From NCBI GenBank assembly GCA_021838985.1, contig JAKCCC010000133.1, forward strand, positions 1 through 6,151: DNA of 6,151 nt. The letters are read 5' to 3'. Position numbers and translations under genes: made by a program. This stretch comes from Planctomycetota bacterium. GTDB lineage: Bacteria; Planctomycetota; Phycisphaerae; WQYP01. How positions within the stretch are numbered: the first letter of the stretch is position 1; each line of letters opens with the position of its first letter. Positions 1 through 6,151 of the stretch are shown here, one piece after another. Under the pieces are notes generated by a model. The model saw only the letters and a list, made by a program, of their open reading frames with translations. It searched no databases and was not told where the DNA came from.

Positions 1-169
1 CCGGGGGGGACGAACCGGCGGCCAGCGCTTGGTGAATCGCCGGGCGCACCCACCCCAGACGCCCCGACCAATCCCGCCGATATTTGCCAGTGCGCAAGCT
101 CTTGATCGCCAGAACCGGCGCTGCGAACAGCAGCCCAAGCAGGTACAAAATGTCCAGAAGCCAGGCCAT
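1..169 (-). CDS. waaA: 3-deoxy-D-manno-octulosonic acid (Kdo) transferase, N-terminal fragment
   Basis: Only the first 56 codons are in the window; the gene runs off the left edge. The peptide starts MAWLLDILYLLGLLFAAP, and residues about 4-22 form one hydrophobic segment, the N-terminal membrane anchor typical of Kdo transferases. It is followed by RTGKYRRDWSGRLG (residues 26-39), which matches the basic RTGKYR...W..RLG signature at the start of the family's N-terminal glycosyltransferase domain. The enzyme transfers Kdo from CMP-Kdo to lipid A at the cytoplasmic face of the inner membrane. The catalytic part lies outside the window. The ATG at 169 is chosen because the hydrophobic segment begins right after it and no in-frame start lies closely upstream. 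No Shine-Dalgarno sequence is visible. The call rests on motif recognition in a short fragment; the anchor followed by the basic signature makes it fairly secure. Confidence 0.8.
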   Translation of the reverse strand, partial: MAWLLDILYLLGLLFAAPVLAIKSLRTGKYRRDWSGRLGWVRPAIHQALAAGSSPP

Positions 170-176
170 GGATGAG

Positions 177-188
177 TATAATAAGAGA
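177..188 (-). promoter_or_regulatory. Possible -10 element just upstream of waaA
   Basis: Read on the minus strand, the sequence before the waaA ATG is CTCTTATTATACTCATCC. TATTAT matches the sigma-70 -10 consensus at five of six positions and ends 8 nt before the ATG. Transcription would then start at or within a few bases of the start codon, giving a leaderless or nearly leaderless mRNA, which agrees with the lack of a Shine-Dalgarno sequence. No good -35 box is present at the expected spacing, so this is a weak candidate. Confidence 0.3.
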
Positions 189-450
189 TGATCGGTACTG
201 GCGGTATTCGGACTTCAGCGGCGGTCTCGCGACGCAGGCGTGACATTTTCAGCGGCGCTGCCCGGGCGCGTGCGCGGTTCACATGGGGTCGCCACGGGGG
301 ACTCACCCGGATTTTTCATCACCGAGCCCCAGAGCACCCAGTGATCACGGAGAAATAAAGAGATCCAAAATATTCCGCTTTAAACAGTCGGTCACACTTA
401 AGAAATCCATAAAATCCCCCGCAGCCGTGGAACGGGCGCAGCCACGACGG

Positions 451-473
451 CCGCGGGATTGCGATCCACGCGG
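451..473 (-). other. Bulged hairpin in the spacer before waaA
   Basis: CCGCG (451-455) pairs with CGCGG (469-473), and GGAT (456-459) pairs with ATCC (464-467), with A468 as a single bulge and TGCG as the loop. A wider arm, AGCCG (423-427) against CGGCT (471-475), could compete for part of the same bases. There is no T-run after it on either strand, so it is not a standard intrinsic terminator. It could be a secondary terminator, an RNA-processing structure or chance pairing in GC-rich DNA. Confidence 0.3.
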
Positions 474-520
474 CTGTCAAATATGTTCCTCCGTTGCCCT
501 CGGTGTTACGATCCGCGTGT

Positions 521-544
521 TTCTTCGCGCGACGCGAAGATTTT
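521..544. terminator. Terminator-like hairpin downstream of the RspA/ManD gene
   Basis: TCTTCGCG (522-529) and CGCGAAGA (533-540) form a perfect 8-bp stem with a 3-nt loop, about 25 nt past the stop codon of the minus-strand RspA/ManD-type gene. The run of four T (541-544) sits on the plus-strand side, so the classic stem-plus-U-tract layout is better for plus-strand transcripts. In the minus direction the stem is followed by AAACA. It most likely marks the 3' end of the mdh-SDR-rspA transcript, possibly acting on both strands. Confidence 0.5.
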
Positions 545-564
545 GGCCCGCGGGGAGAGGCGGT

Positions 565-1767
565 TCAAGGGCGATGCAAACTGCCGTCAGGCAGGCGGGC
601 TTGGGTCCATTCGACCACCGGATCGCGGCACGGGAACTTGGCGGCCAGAGTTTCGTCAATATCGACGCCCAAGCCGGGGCGGTCGTTGGGATATAGATAA
701 CCGCCGCGCAACTCGGGGCAGCCGGGAAAAACATTTTGCAAGGCGTCGCTGAATCCGCTGAATTCCTGAATACCAAAGTTGGGCGCGGCCACGTCGAGAT
801 GGACATTCAAGGCGTGGCCAACGGGGGAGACATCGCCGGGGCCATGCCAGGCGGTGCGAACCCCGTGTAATTCACCGAGTGCGGCGACTTTGCGGGCCGG
901 CGTCAAACCGCCCATCTGCGTGAGGTGCATACGCATGAAATCAATCTGTCGGCCGGTAATCAGCGGCGTCCATTCGCGGGGATGATTAAACAGTTCACCC
1001 ATGGCCAAGGGCGTGGTGCAAACGCGGCGGATATTATCCAACCAGGCGAGATCTTCCGGGGCCAGCGGATCTTCCAGGAAAAACAGCCGCAGCGCCTGGC
1101 AGTCGCGGGCGAACTCCACCGCGGCGGCGGGGGCGAGCCGCTCATGCACATCGTGCAGCAACTCCAGCTCCTCGCCCAGCGTGGTGCGGACGTGCTCAAG
1201 GGCGGCCAGGGCACGGCGCGTATAGGCGCGGGGATCATAATAGCGTCCGGGCAGCGCACCGTCTGGACACCGGGATCGCCCGGCGCTTTCGACGCCGCCG
1301 TAACCGCCGTGTTGTATCCGCACATAATGCACGCCCTGGGCGAGAAACTGGCGTACGTTGTCTTCAATCTCCGTTAAGTCACGCCCGTCGGCATGGCGGT
1401 AGATCGCAGCGCCGGCGCGGCATTGACCGCCCAGCAACTGATAGAGGGGCATCCCCGCCTGTTTGGCCTTGATATCCCATAACGCGATGTCCACACCGGC
1501 GATGGCGTTGTTGAGCACCGGCCCGTTGCGCCAATAACCGTTGTTCATCATCAATTGCCAAAGCTCTTCCACGCGGTCTGCCGGCCGTCCCAGCAGCAGG
1601 GGGCGGAGGTAGGCCAGCACCGCGGTCTGAACCGCCAGGTGGCGCTGCGTAAAGGTAGCGCAGCCAAGGCCATAAAGCTGCGGCTCGTCGGTTTCCACCC
1701 GCACCACCGTGAGATTAGCACCGGCGGGAGCGGTTGCGATTACACGTATATCCCGGATGATCGGCAT
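565..1767 (-). CDS. rspA: RspA/ManD-type sugar-acid dehydratase (enolase superfamily)
   Basis: A 400-residue protein of the mannonate dehydratase (ManD/RspA) subgroup of the mandelate racemase/muconate-lactonising enzymes, which remove water from aldonic acids such as D-mannonate or D-gluconate to give 2-keto-3-deoxy acids. The N-terminal capping domain covers about residues 1-120 and the (beta/alpha)-barrel follows. Expected Mg ligands are D206 (in LLHDVHER), E232 (in FLEDP) and E258 (in MGELF). H208 is the usual general acid/base, H308 lies in AWHGPGD, and E335 in FGIQEF. The C-terminal GLGVDIDE motif is also typical, and the length is normal for the family. The ATG at 1767 gives the family N-terminus MPIIRDIRVI and has a weak GAGAG at 1775-1779; the frame is open further upstream but overlaps the preceding gene. 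It is third in the mdh-SDR-rspA unit. P310 falls where, as I recall, efficient mannonate dehydratases carry Ala, so the true substrate is uncertain. Confidence 0.88.
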   Translation of the reverse strand: MPIIRDIRVIATAPAGANLTVVRVETDEPQLYGLGCATFTQRHLAVQTAVLAYLRPLLLGRPADRVEELWQLMMNNGYWRNGPVLNNAIAGVDIALWDIKAKQAGMPLYQLLGGQCRAGAAIYRHADGRDLTEIEDNVRQFLAQGVHYVRIQHGGYGGVESAGRSRCPDGALPGRYYDPRAYTRRALAALEHVRTTLGEELELLHDVHERLAPAAAVEFARDCQALRLFFLEDPLAPEDLAWLDNIRRVCTTPLAMGELFNHPREWTPLITGRQIDFMRMHLTQMGGLTPARKVAALGELHGVRTAWHGPGDVSPVGHALNVHLDVAAPNFGIQEFSGFSDALQNVFPGCPELRGGYLYPNDRPGLGVDIDETLAAKFPCRDPVVEWTQARLPDGSLHRP

Positions 1768-1795
1768 AACAGGTCTCTCGCCAGGGTTTCCACAT

Positions 1796-2692
1796 TTAAC
1801 CACCGCCAACGATCGGGCCGAGCGCGGCAAGATCCAGCGTGGCCGACGGCCGCCAGCCGGTTTCCCGTTGCAGACGGGAGCAATCACACAGGTCGGTCCG
1901 CGCCGCCAAAGGCCGGCGCAAGGGAACGTCGGGATAGTAACGGGCCAGCAATTCCGGCAAAGACCCGGGCGGCGGCACGCTTACGGCGGGCAGATAGACG
2001 CGATAGCCCGGCAGCGGGGACTCCAGGAGGGCTTGAATCAGCCGGGCGGCGTCCGCATAGAGCAAAACGGTGAAACCCTGCGCAATCCGGTGGGCGGGCG
2101 CCGGCACCACGAGTTGCCGGGTTCCGGCCTGGCGCGCCAGGTAGGGGACGGTCATTTCTGAATCCAGCAGAGCGGGAAAGCGCAGCGCTACCGCGTCCAT
2201 GCCCGCGGCAGCAAAATAATCGCGCAACATCACCTCACCCATCCATTTACTCAGGGCGTAGGCGTTGGTGGGCTGTGCGGGCAAGTCACCATCCAGGGGC
2301 AGATACGCCGGCCCGGACCCGCACCGGGCGAAAACGCTCTCCACCGGCTCGCTGGCGTTGACCTGAATGGAACTGGCGAAAATAAGCTTGCGTACGCCGT
2401 GATCCAACGCGGCTTGGAAGACGTTCATGTTCATGGCGAGGTTTTCGTTGAAGATCCGCTCCGGCGCGACACGATGCGGGCCGGGATGATTGCCCAGATG
2501 CACGACTGCGTCGCACTCCGCACCGAGCTCCGCCACCGCGGCGGCGTCGAGCAAATCGACAACCTGGATTGGGGGAACCTGCCCTTCCACCGCGCGACAA
2601 TCCGTCGCGCGGACGTCCCATCCCGCTTGGTTCAGTTCCGCAAGACAATGCCGGCCCAGCCGACCTGCGGCGCCAGTCAGAAGCACTTTCAT
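1796..2692 (-). CDS. NAD-dependent epimerase/dehydratase, extended SDR family
   Basis: A 298-residue cytosolic Rossmann-fold protein. The N-terminus MKVLLTGAAGRLG carries the dinucleotide-binding GxxGxxG (G7, G10, G13). D31 follows the second strand, suggesting NAD preference. VVHLG lies at about 63-67, the catalytic Ser is S107 or S108 (in FASS), and Y145 and K149 form the YxxxK motif (YALSK). RETGWRPS near 276-283 is a typical C-terminal signature of sugar-nucleotide and sugar SDRs. Known relatives include UDP-sugar epimerases and uronate or other sugar dehydrogenases; residues 7-13, 63-67 and 104-108 resemble uronate dehydrogenase, but the substrate cannot be fixed from sequence. The ATG at 2692 is 4 nt after the mdh stop, and there is no clear Shine-Dalgarno, so translational coupling is likely. 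The frame is open further upstream, but those residues are Arg/Pro-rich and precede the Rossmann fold. The neighbouring sugar-acid dehydratase favours a catabolic dehydrogenase over an envelope-glycan role. Confidence 0.85.
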   Translation of the reverse strand: MKVLLTGAAGRLGRHCLAELNQAGWDVRATDCRAVEGQVPPIQVVDLLDAAAVAELGAECDAVVHLGNHPGPHRVAPERIFNENLAMNMNVFQAALDHGVRKLIFASSIQVNASEPVESVFARCGSGPAYLPLDGDLPAQPTNAYALSKWMGEVMLRDYFAAAGMDAVALRFPALLDSEMTVPYLARQAGTRQLVVPAPAHRIAQGFTVLLYADAARLIQALLESPLPGYRVYLPAVSVPPPGSLPELLARYYPDVPLRRPLAARTDLCDCSRLQRETGWRPSATLDLAALGPIVGGG

Positions 2693-2696
2693 CGGA

Positions 2697-3620
2697 TTAT
2701 TTGCCGCTGATCTTGCCCCACGTTTCCTCGAGCGCCCGGGCCGAGGCCTGGATCCCCGCGATTTCCTTCGGCCACAATTCCGGGGCCAGGACGGCTTCCA
2801 CCCCGCCACGCCCCACCACCGTCGGTACGCTCAAGCAAACTTTCTTCAGGCCATAGGGACCGTTCATCTGGCTGCTCACCGGGAGAATGCGCTGACGGTT
2901 CAGGGTGACGCTGTGAATTACTTCCGCGATGCTCAGCCCCACCGCATAGCCGGCTCCACCCTTGCGCCGAATGACTTCCGCGCCGGCGGCCTGCGTCTGC
3001 TTGAATATTTCCGCCTGCTGCGCCGGGGAAAGCAGCTTCATCAGCGGCACTCCGGCGGCTGTGGCCGTGCTCCAAATGGGCGTCATGGTGTCGCCGTGCT
3101 CCCCCAGAATCAGGGCGTTAATTTGCGTAGGCGGCAGACCGCCCGCTTGCGCAATCAGGGAGCGAAAACGCGTGCTGTCCAACAGCGTGCCCAAACCGAG
3201 CACCTGTTTGGCCGGCCAGCCGAGATATTCAATATTCAGGCGCGTCAGCACGTCCACGGGGTTCGATACCACCAGGAAGATGCAGGACGTTTTCAGCCGC
3301 ATGGTCTTAAGCGAATCGAGCACGCTTTTATACAACGAAACATTGCGGTTGATCAGGTCCAGGCGCGATTCATCCGGCTTGCGGCGCAGACCGGCGGTAA
3401 TGCAAATCAGGTCTGAATCGGCCGCACCGGCAAGATCCGAGGCGTGAATATGCTGATCCCCGGCCAAGGCGGCGCCATGCAGCAGATCCAGTGCTTCCCC
3501 GGCCGCCAGGTCGGCATTGGCGTCGATTAACGCGATTTCCCGGACCAGTCCGGCACATTGCAGCGCAAACGCCGCGTTGGAGCCTACCCGCCCCCCACCG
3601 CCGATAATACTTACTTTCAT
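2697..3620 (-). CDS. mdh: Malate dehydrogenase of the lactate/malate dehydrogenase family
   Basis: A 307-residue NAD-dependent 2-hydroxyacid dehydrogenase that most likely interconverts malate and oxaloacetate in the cytosol. G8-x-G10-x-x-G13 is the nucleotide motif (IIGGGGRVG), and D33 at the end of the second strand indicates NAD. The active-site loop AGLRRKPDESR (76-86) puts Arg at position 80, where malate dehydrogenases have Arg and lactate dehydrogenases Gln; R86 is the mobile-loop Arg. N120-P121 is the conserved NP. D148 and R151 (in LLDSTRFR) and H175 (in LGEHGD) complete the catalytic set. LDSTRF and E84 are more LDH-like, so this is an LDH-type MDH and lactate activity is not excluded. 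The ATG at 3620 is preferred over one 18 nt upstream because AAGGAA (3625-3630) sits just before it and MKVSIIGG is the family N-terminus. It heads the unit with the SDR and rspA genes. Confidence 0.9.
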   Translation of the reverse strand: MKVSIIGGGGRVGSNAAFALQCAGLVREIALIDANADLAAGEALDLLHGAALAGDQHIHASDLAGAADSDLICITAGLRRKPDESRLDLINRNVSLYKSVLDSLKTMRLKTSCIFLVVSNPVDVLTRLNIEYLGWPAKQVLGLGTLLDSTRFRSLIAQAGGLPPTQINALILGEHGDTMTPIWSTATAAGVPLMKLLSPAQQAEIFKQTQAAGAEVIRRKGGAGYAVGLSIAEVIHSVTLNRQRILPVSSQMNGPYGLKKVCLSVPTVVGRGGVEAVLAPELWPKEIAGIQASARALEETWGKISGK

Positions 3621-3624
3621 GTGG

Positions 3625-3630
3625 TTCCTT
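3625..3630 (-). promoter_or_regulatory. Ribosome binding site of mdh
   Basis: Minus-strand AAGGAA, 4 nt before the ATG at 3620, is the clearest Shine-Dalgarno-like site of the three-gene unit. It fixes the start at 3620 over the in-frame ATG at 3638, whose extra codons (MERRNH) would contain this site. Confidence 0.65.
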
Positions 3631-3641
3631 CTTTCCATTCT

Positions 3642-3655
3642 GAACCTCGCGGTTC
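3642..3655 (-). other. Small hairpin in the mdh leader
   Basis: GAACC (3642-3646) and GGTTC (3651-3655) form a perfect 5-bp stem with a 4-nt loop about 12 nt upstream of the mdh ribosome binding site. It is the last of a row of inverted repeats in the ilvD-mdh spacer and could influence access to that site. The stem is short enough to occur by chance. Confidence 0.35.
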
Positions 3656-3674
3656 GAAGGTTGTTCCAGTCGTC

Positions 3675-3694
3675 CCGGGGCTACGGGTCCCCGG
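3675..3694 (-). other. Hairpin CCGGGG/CCCCGG, alternative to the stem at 3691-3710
   Basis: CCGGGG (3675-3680) pairs with CCCCGG (3689-3694) around an 8-nt loop. Bases 3691-3694 also form the outer end of the next stem (3691-3710), so the two cannot form fully together. The arrangement resembles a pair of alternative RNA structures, but nothing here shows a ligand pocket or a leader peptide. Confidence 0.4.
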
Positions 3695-3723
3695 CACATA
3701 AATGTGCCGGCTGATATAATCAG
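3691..3723 (-). terminator. Tandem perfect hairpins after ilvD, possible terminator
   Basis: Two inverted repeats stand directly side by side. CTGAT (3711-3715) pairs with ATCAG (3719-3723) around 3 nt, and CCGGCACA (3691-3698) pairs with TGTGCCGG (3703-3710) around TAAA, one more T-A pair being possible. They begin 15 nt past the ilvD stop. The longer stem is strong, but on the minus strand it is followed by GGACC rather than a U-run, so factor-independent termination is not assured. It may also act as an mRNA 3'-end stabiliser or be part of a dispersed palindromic repeat. Confidence 0.45.
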
Positions 3724-3738
3724 TAGTTTGCGCCTTTC

Positions 3739-5427
3739 TTAGGCCCAGGGCTTCTTCAGCACGGCTCCCGTGTCAGCGCTGGTCACCAGGCTGGCATACC
3801 GCGCCAGATAACCGCCTTGGATCTTTGGCGCCGGCTTAACCCAAGCCGCTTTACGGCGTTGCAGTTCTTCCGGCGCCACCCGCACATTGAGCCGACGGTT
3901 GGGAATGTCCACTTCAATGATGTCGCCCGCGCGAACCAAGGCAATTGGCCCACCGGCGGCGGCCTCCGGCGAGATGTGGCCAATGCACGCCCCACGGGTT
4001 CCGCCGGAAAATCGACCATCCGTAATCAGCGCTACGGATTCGCCCAGGCCGCGGCCCATCAGATTGGCGGTCGGGGCGAGCATTTCCTGCATGCCCGGGC
4101 CGCCCTGGGGTCCCTCGTACCGGATCACCACCACATCGCCGGCTTTCACTCGCCCCTCAAGAATGCCAGCCGCGGCGGCCTCTTCCGATTCAAAAATGTT
4201 GGCGGGGCCGCGGAACTTCATCATGGGGGCCGCCACGCCGCCCGTCTTGACCACGGCCCCGGCCGGAGCCAGCGAGCCGAACAGTATCGCCAAGCCGCCC
4301 TGTTGCGAATAGGCTTTCTCCAGCGGGCGGATCACGTCAGGATCCCGGACGCTGGCGCCGGCGATATTTTCGCCGAGGGTCCGGCCGGTGACGGTCAGGC
4401 ACGCGGTGTTGAGCACACCCGGTTTCTGATTGATCGTTTTAAGAATGGCGGAGATGCCGCCGGCTCGATCCAGATCCTGCATGTGGTGCACGCCGGCCGG
4501 AGCGACTTTGCATACGTGCGGGACCCGGGCGGCGACCTCATTTAAGTGCTTCAGCTCAAACGGACAGCCCGCTTCAATCGCCACGGCCAGCGTGTGCAGC
4601 ACGGTGTTGGTTGAACCACCCATGGCCATGTCCAGGGCGAAGGCATTTTCAAACGCCTCGCGCGTCAGAATATCGCGGGGGCGGATGTTCTTCCGCACCA
4701 GATTGACAATCGTCGTACCCGCCGCGCGAAACAGTTCGTCGCGCCTGGGATCCGTGGCCAGGATGGTTCCGTTGCCGGCCAGGGCCAGCCCCAGGGCTTC
4801 GCAGAGACAGTTCATGCTATTGGCCGTGAACATGCCCGAACAGGAGCCGCAGGTGGGACAGGCGTTTATTTCGATTTCCTTAAGCTCGGTTTCCGTCACA
4901 GCGCCCGCGGACAGCCCCCCCACGCTTTCAAAGACGCTGATCAAATCAATGACTTTGCCTGTGGAAGGTTGCACCCCGGCGGACATCGGCCCGCCGGAGA
5001 CAAACACCGTGGGAATATTCACCCGCGCCGCGGCCATCATCATGCCCGGCACAATTTTGTCGCAATTGGGTATGCACACGACCCCGTCGAAACAATGGGC
5101 GCGGAGCATGGTTTCCACGCAATCCGCGATCAGTTCACGGCTGGGCAGGGAATACTTCATGCCCAGGTGGCCCATGGCAATGCCATCATCCACACCGATC
5201 GTGTTGAATTCAAACGGCACGCCGCCCGCGTCACGAACCGCCTGCCGAACTTTGCGCCCCACCACGTCCAGATGGGCGTGGCCAGGAATAATCTGCACAA
5301 AGCTGTTGGCCACGGCGATGAACGGCTTGTCCCAGTCGGATTCATCCCGGATCACGCCCGTGGCGCGAAGCAGGCTGCGATGCGGAGCCCGAATAGCTCC
5401 GCGCTTAATGGTGTCACTGATCGCCAC
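3739..5427 (-). CDS. ilvD: Dihydroxy-acid dehydratase
   Basis: A 562-residue IlvD/Edd-family Fe-S dehydratase that converts 2,3-dihydroxy-isovalerate and -methylvalerate to the 2-oxo acid precursors of valine, leucine and isoleucine. Signatures in order: [12 protein letters not shown] (13-24), [13 protein letters not shown] (41-53), DDGIAMGH (80-87, Mg-binding Asp), C122 in NCDK with K124, C193 in [18 protein letters not shown] (269-278), EGPQGGPGM (438-446) and GRFSGGTRG (471-479) with S474 as the expected catalytic base. PGH, not PCN, at 48-50 resembles the E. coli-type enzyme. The GTG at 5427 is chosen because GGGGAG (5434-5439) lies 6 nt upstream and the conserved region then begins at once. 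ATG 5457 and TTG 5484 are also in frame, but ATG 5457 lacks a ribosome site and overlaps a candidate promoter. No other branched-chain amino acid gene is in view. Some family members dehydrate sugar acids, but the motifs favour IlvD. Confidence 0.93.
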   Translation of the reverse strand: MAISDTIKRGAIRAPHRSLLRATGVIRDESDWDKPFIAVANSFVQIIPGHAHLDVVGRKVRQAVRDAGGVPFEFNTIGVDDGIAMGHLGMKYSLPSRELIADCVETMLRAHCFDGVVCIPNCDKIVPGMMMAAARVNIPTVFVSGGPMSAGVQPSTGKVIDLISVFESVGGLSAGAVTETELKEIEINACPTCGSCSGMFTANSMNCLCEALGLALAGNGTILATDPRRDELFRAAGTTIVNLVRKNIRPRDILTREAFENAFALDMAMGGSTNTVLHTLAVAIEAGCPFELKHLNEVAARVPHVCKVAPAGVHHMQDLDRAGGISAILKTINQKPGVLNTACLTVTGRTLGENIAGASVRDPDVIRPLEKAYSQQGGLAILFGSLAPAGAVVKTGGVAAPMMKFRGPANIFESEEAAAAGILEGRVKAGDVVVIRYEGPQGGPGMQEMLAPTANLMGRGLGESVALITDGRFSGGTRGACIGHISPEAAAGGPIALVRAGDIIEVDIPNRRLNVRVAPEELQRRKAAWVKPAPKIQGGYLARYASLVTSADTGAVLKKPWA

Positions 5428-5433
5428 GGAAAT

Positions 5434-5439
5434 CTCCCC
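5434..5439 (-). promoter_or_regulatory. Ribosome binding site selecting a GTG start for ilvD
   Basis: Minus-strand GGGGAG stands 6 nt before the GTG at 5427, an ideal Shine-Dalgarno distance. The upstream ATG at 5457 has only CGATTTAAA in front of it. The site therefore argues for the shorter 562-residue protein. Confidence 0.55.
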
Positions 5440-5455
5440 GTCGGACCAACCGGGC

Positions 5456-5484
5456 ATTTTAAATCGTTTGCAAGGCGCCAACAA
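5456..5484 (-). promoter_or_regulatory. Candidate sigma-70-type promoter of ilvD
   Basis: On the minus strand TTGTTG (5484-5479, three of six matches to TTGACA) and TAAAAT (5461-5456, five of six matches to TATAAT) are separated by exactly 17 nt. Transcription would begin near 5449, giving a leader of roughly 22 nt before the GTG at 5427. This places the ATG at 5457 upstream of the transcript and so agrees with the GTG start. The -35 box is weak. Confidence 0.4.
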
Positions 5485-5530
5485 CCAAGGCCCTGCTTAT
5501 CCCGGCGCACGGGCGCACGCAGATGGGGGC

Positions 5531-5561
5531 ACCGGTCGGGCGGCGGTTCGCGCCAGACCGG

Positions 5562-5562
<1 letters not shown>
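5531..5562 (-). terminator. Inverted repeat at the end of fcl, possible terminator
   Basis: ACCGGTC (5531-5537) pairs with GACCGGT (5556-5562), and inside it GGCG (5539-5542) pairs with CGCC (5551-5554) across a single G/A mismatch, leaving an 8-nt loop. The stem includes the last base of the fcl stop codon. No U-run follows on the minus strand, so termination here would be non-canonical. It separates fcl from the ilvD promoter region. Confidence 0.4.

Positions 5563-6151
<589 letters not shown>

Larger units (their letters stand above)
170..564. other. 395-bp intergenic region without a credible gene
   Basis: This lies between the end of the RspA/ManD-type gene and the start of waaA. Open frames here (for example one starting at 283 on the plus strand) have no ribosome binding site, show low-complexity Pro/Arg/Ser-rich translations and run antisense into the neighbouring gene, so I do not call them. 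The region holds a terminator-like hairpin (522-540), a second hairpin (451-473), an AT-rich patch at about 350-418 that contrasts with the GC-rich surroundings, an 8-bp palindrome GTGATCAC (341-348), and a 10-bp direct repeat TTCAGCGGCG at 214-223 and 248-257. I recognised no tRNA, SRP RNA, tmRNA or riboswitch. It probably carries the 3' end of the upstream operon and the control region of waaA. Confidence 0.6.

Noticed and set aside
475..480. Perfect TTGACA (-35) on the minus strand
   Set aside because: The matching -10 position 17 nt downstream reads CCCGCG, part of a GC hairpin, and neighbouring spacings are no better.
560..576. GGTTCAAGG resembling a tRNA T-arm
   Set aside because: No acceptor, D-arm or anticodon arm can be drawn around it, and it contains the rspA stop region.
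283..696. Plus-strand 137-codon open frame in the gap and into rspA
   Set aside because: No ribosome binding site, low-complexity Pro/Arg/Ser-rich translation, and its 3' part is antisense to the clearly coding RspA/ManD gene.
565..1887. Longer rspA reading frame starting at 1887
   Set aside because: The extra 40 residues overlap the end of the SDR gene, are unlike the family N-terminus, and the ATG at 1767 gives the normal start.
1796..2809. Longer SDR reading frame starting at 2809
   Set aside because: The added 39 residues are Arg/Ser/Pro-rich, lie inside mdh, and precede the Rossmann strand that normally begins the protein.
2490..3416. Long plus-strand open frames opposite mdh (up to 308 codons), and similar ones opposite ilvD (for example 4430-5602) and rspA
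   Set aside because: They are antisense to genes with full family signatures, translate to Arg/Pro/Ser/Ala-rich sequence without known motifs, and are expected from GC-rich third positions.
3715..3720. Perfect TATAAT on the plus strand
   Set aside because: It lies within the ATATAAT centre of a palindrome, has no -35 partner at 16-18 bp (CGGCAC), and would drive only antisense transcription into ilvD.

Overview
The window is a GC-rich bacterial chromosomal segment in which every recognisable gene lies on the minus strand. A Kdo transferase (waaA) start at the left edge and a GDP-L-fucose synthase at the right edge indicate a Gram-negative cell envelope with LPS and fucosylated surface glycans. 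The mix of genes (LDH-type malate dehydrogenase, RspA/ManD-type enolase-superfamily dehydratase, extended SDR) together with inconsistent Shine-Dalgarno use would fit a member of the Planctomycetes/Verrucomicrobia group. That placement is only a guess, because the window holds no phylogenetic marker.

Layout in the direction of transcription, from high to low coordinates: (1) 6151-5562, 3' part of GDP-L-fucose synthase (fcl), 5' end outside the window. (2) About 134 bp with a hairpin at the fcl stop and a candidate promoter. (3) 5427-3739, dihydroxy-acid dehydratase (ilvD), best read from a GTG start. (4) A 118-bp spacer packed with hairpins, two of which exclude each other. (5) A compact three-gene unit: an LDH-type malate dehydrogenase (3620-2697), an extended SDR/NAD-dependent epimerase (2692-1796, 4 nt after the previous stop) and an RspA/ManD-type sugar-acid dehydratase (1767-565, 28 nt further on). 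(6) About 395 bp without a credible gene, holding a terminator-like hairpin, a second hairpin and an AT-rich patch. (7) 169-1, the first 56 codons of the Kdo transferase waaA/kdtA.

How the genes fit together: ilvD makes 2-oxo acids for branched-chain amino acid synthesis, or possibly acts on sugar acids. The SDR and the ManD-type dehydratase look like a sugar or sugar-acid oxidation/dehydration pair, and the malate dehydrogenase may link the products or NADH to central metabolism. The flanking fcl and waaA genes belong to envelope glycan synthesis and are probably separate transcription units. I do not see CRISPR, phage, transposon, toxin-antitoxin or defence genes. The least ordinary parts are the predicted sugar-acid operon and the structured spacer between ilvD and mdh; I found no clear evidence for an entirely new system.
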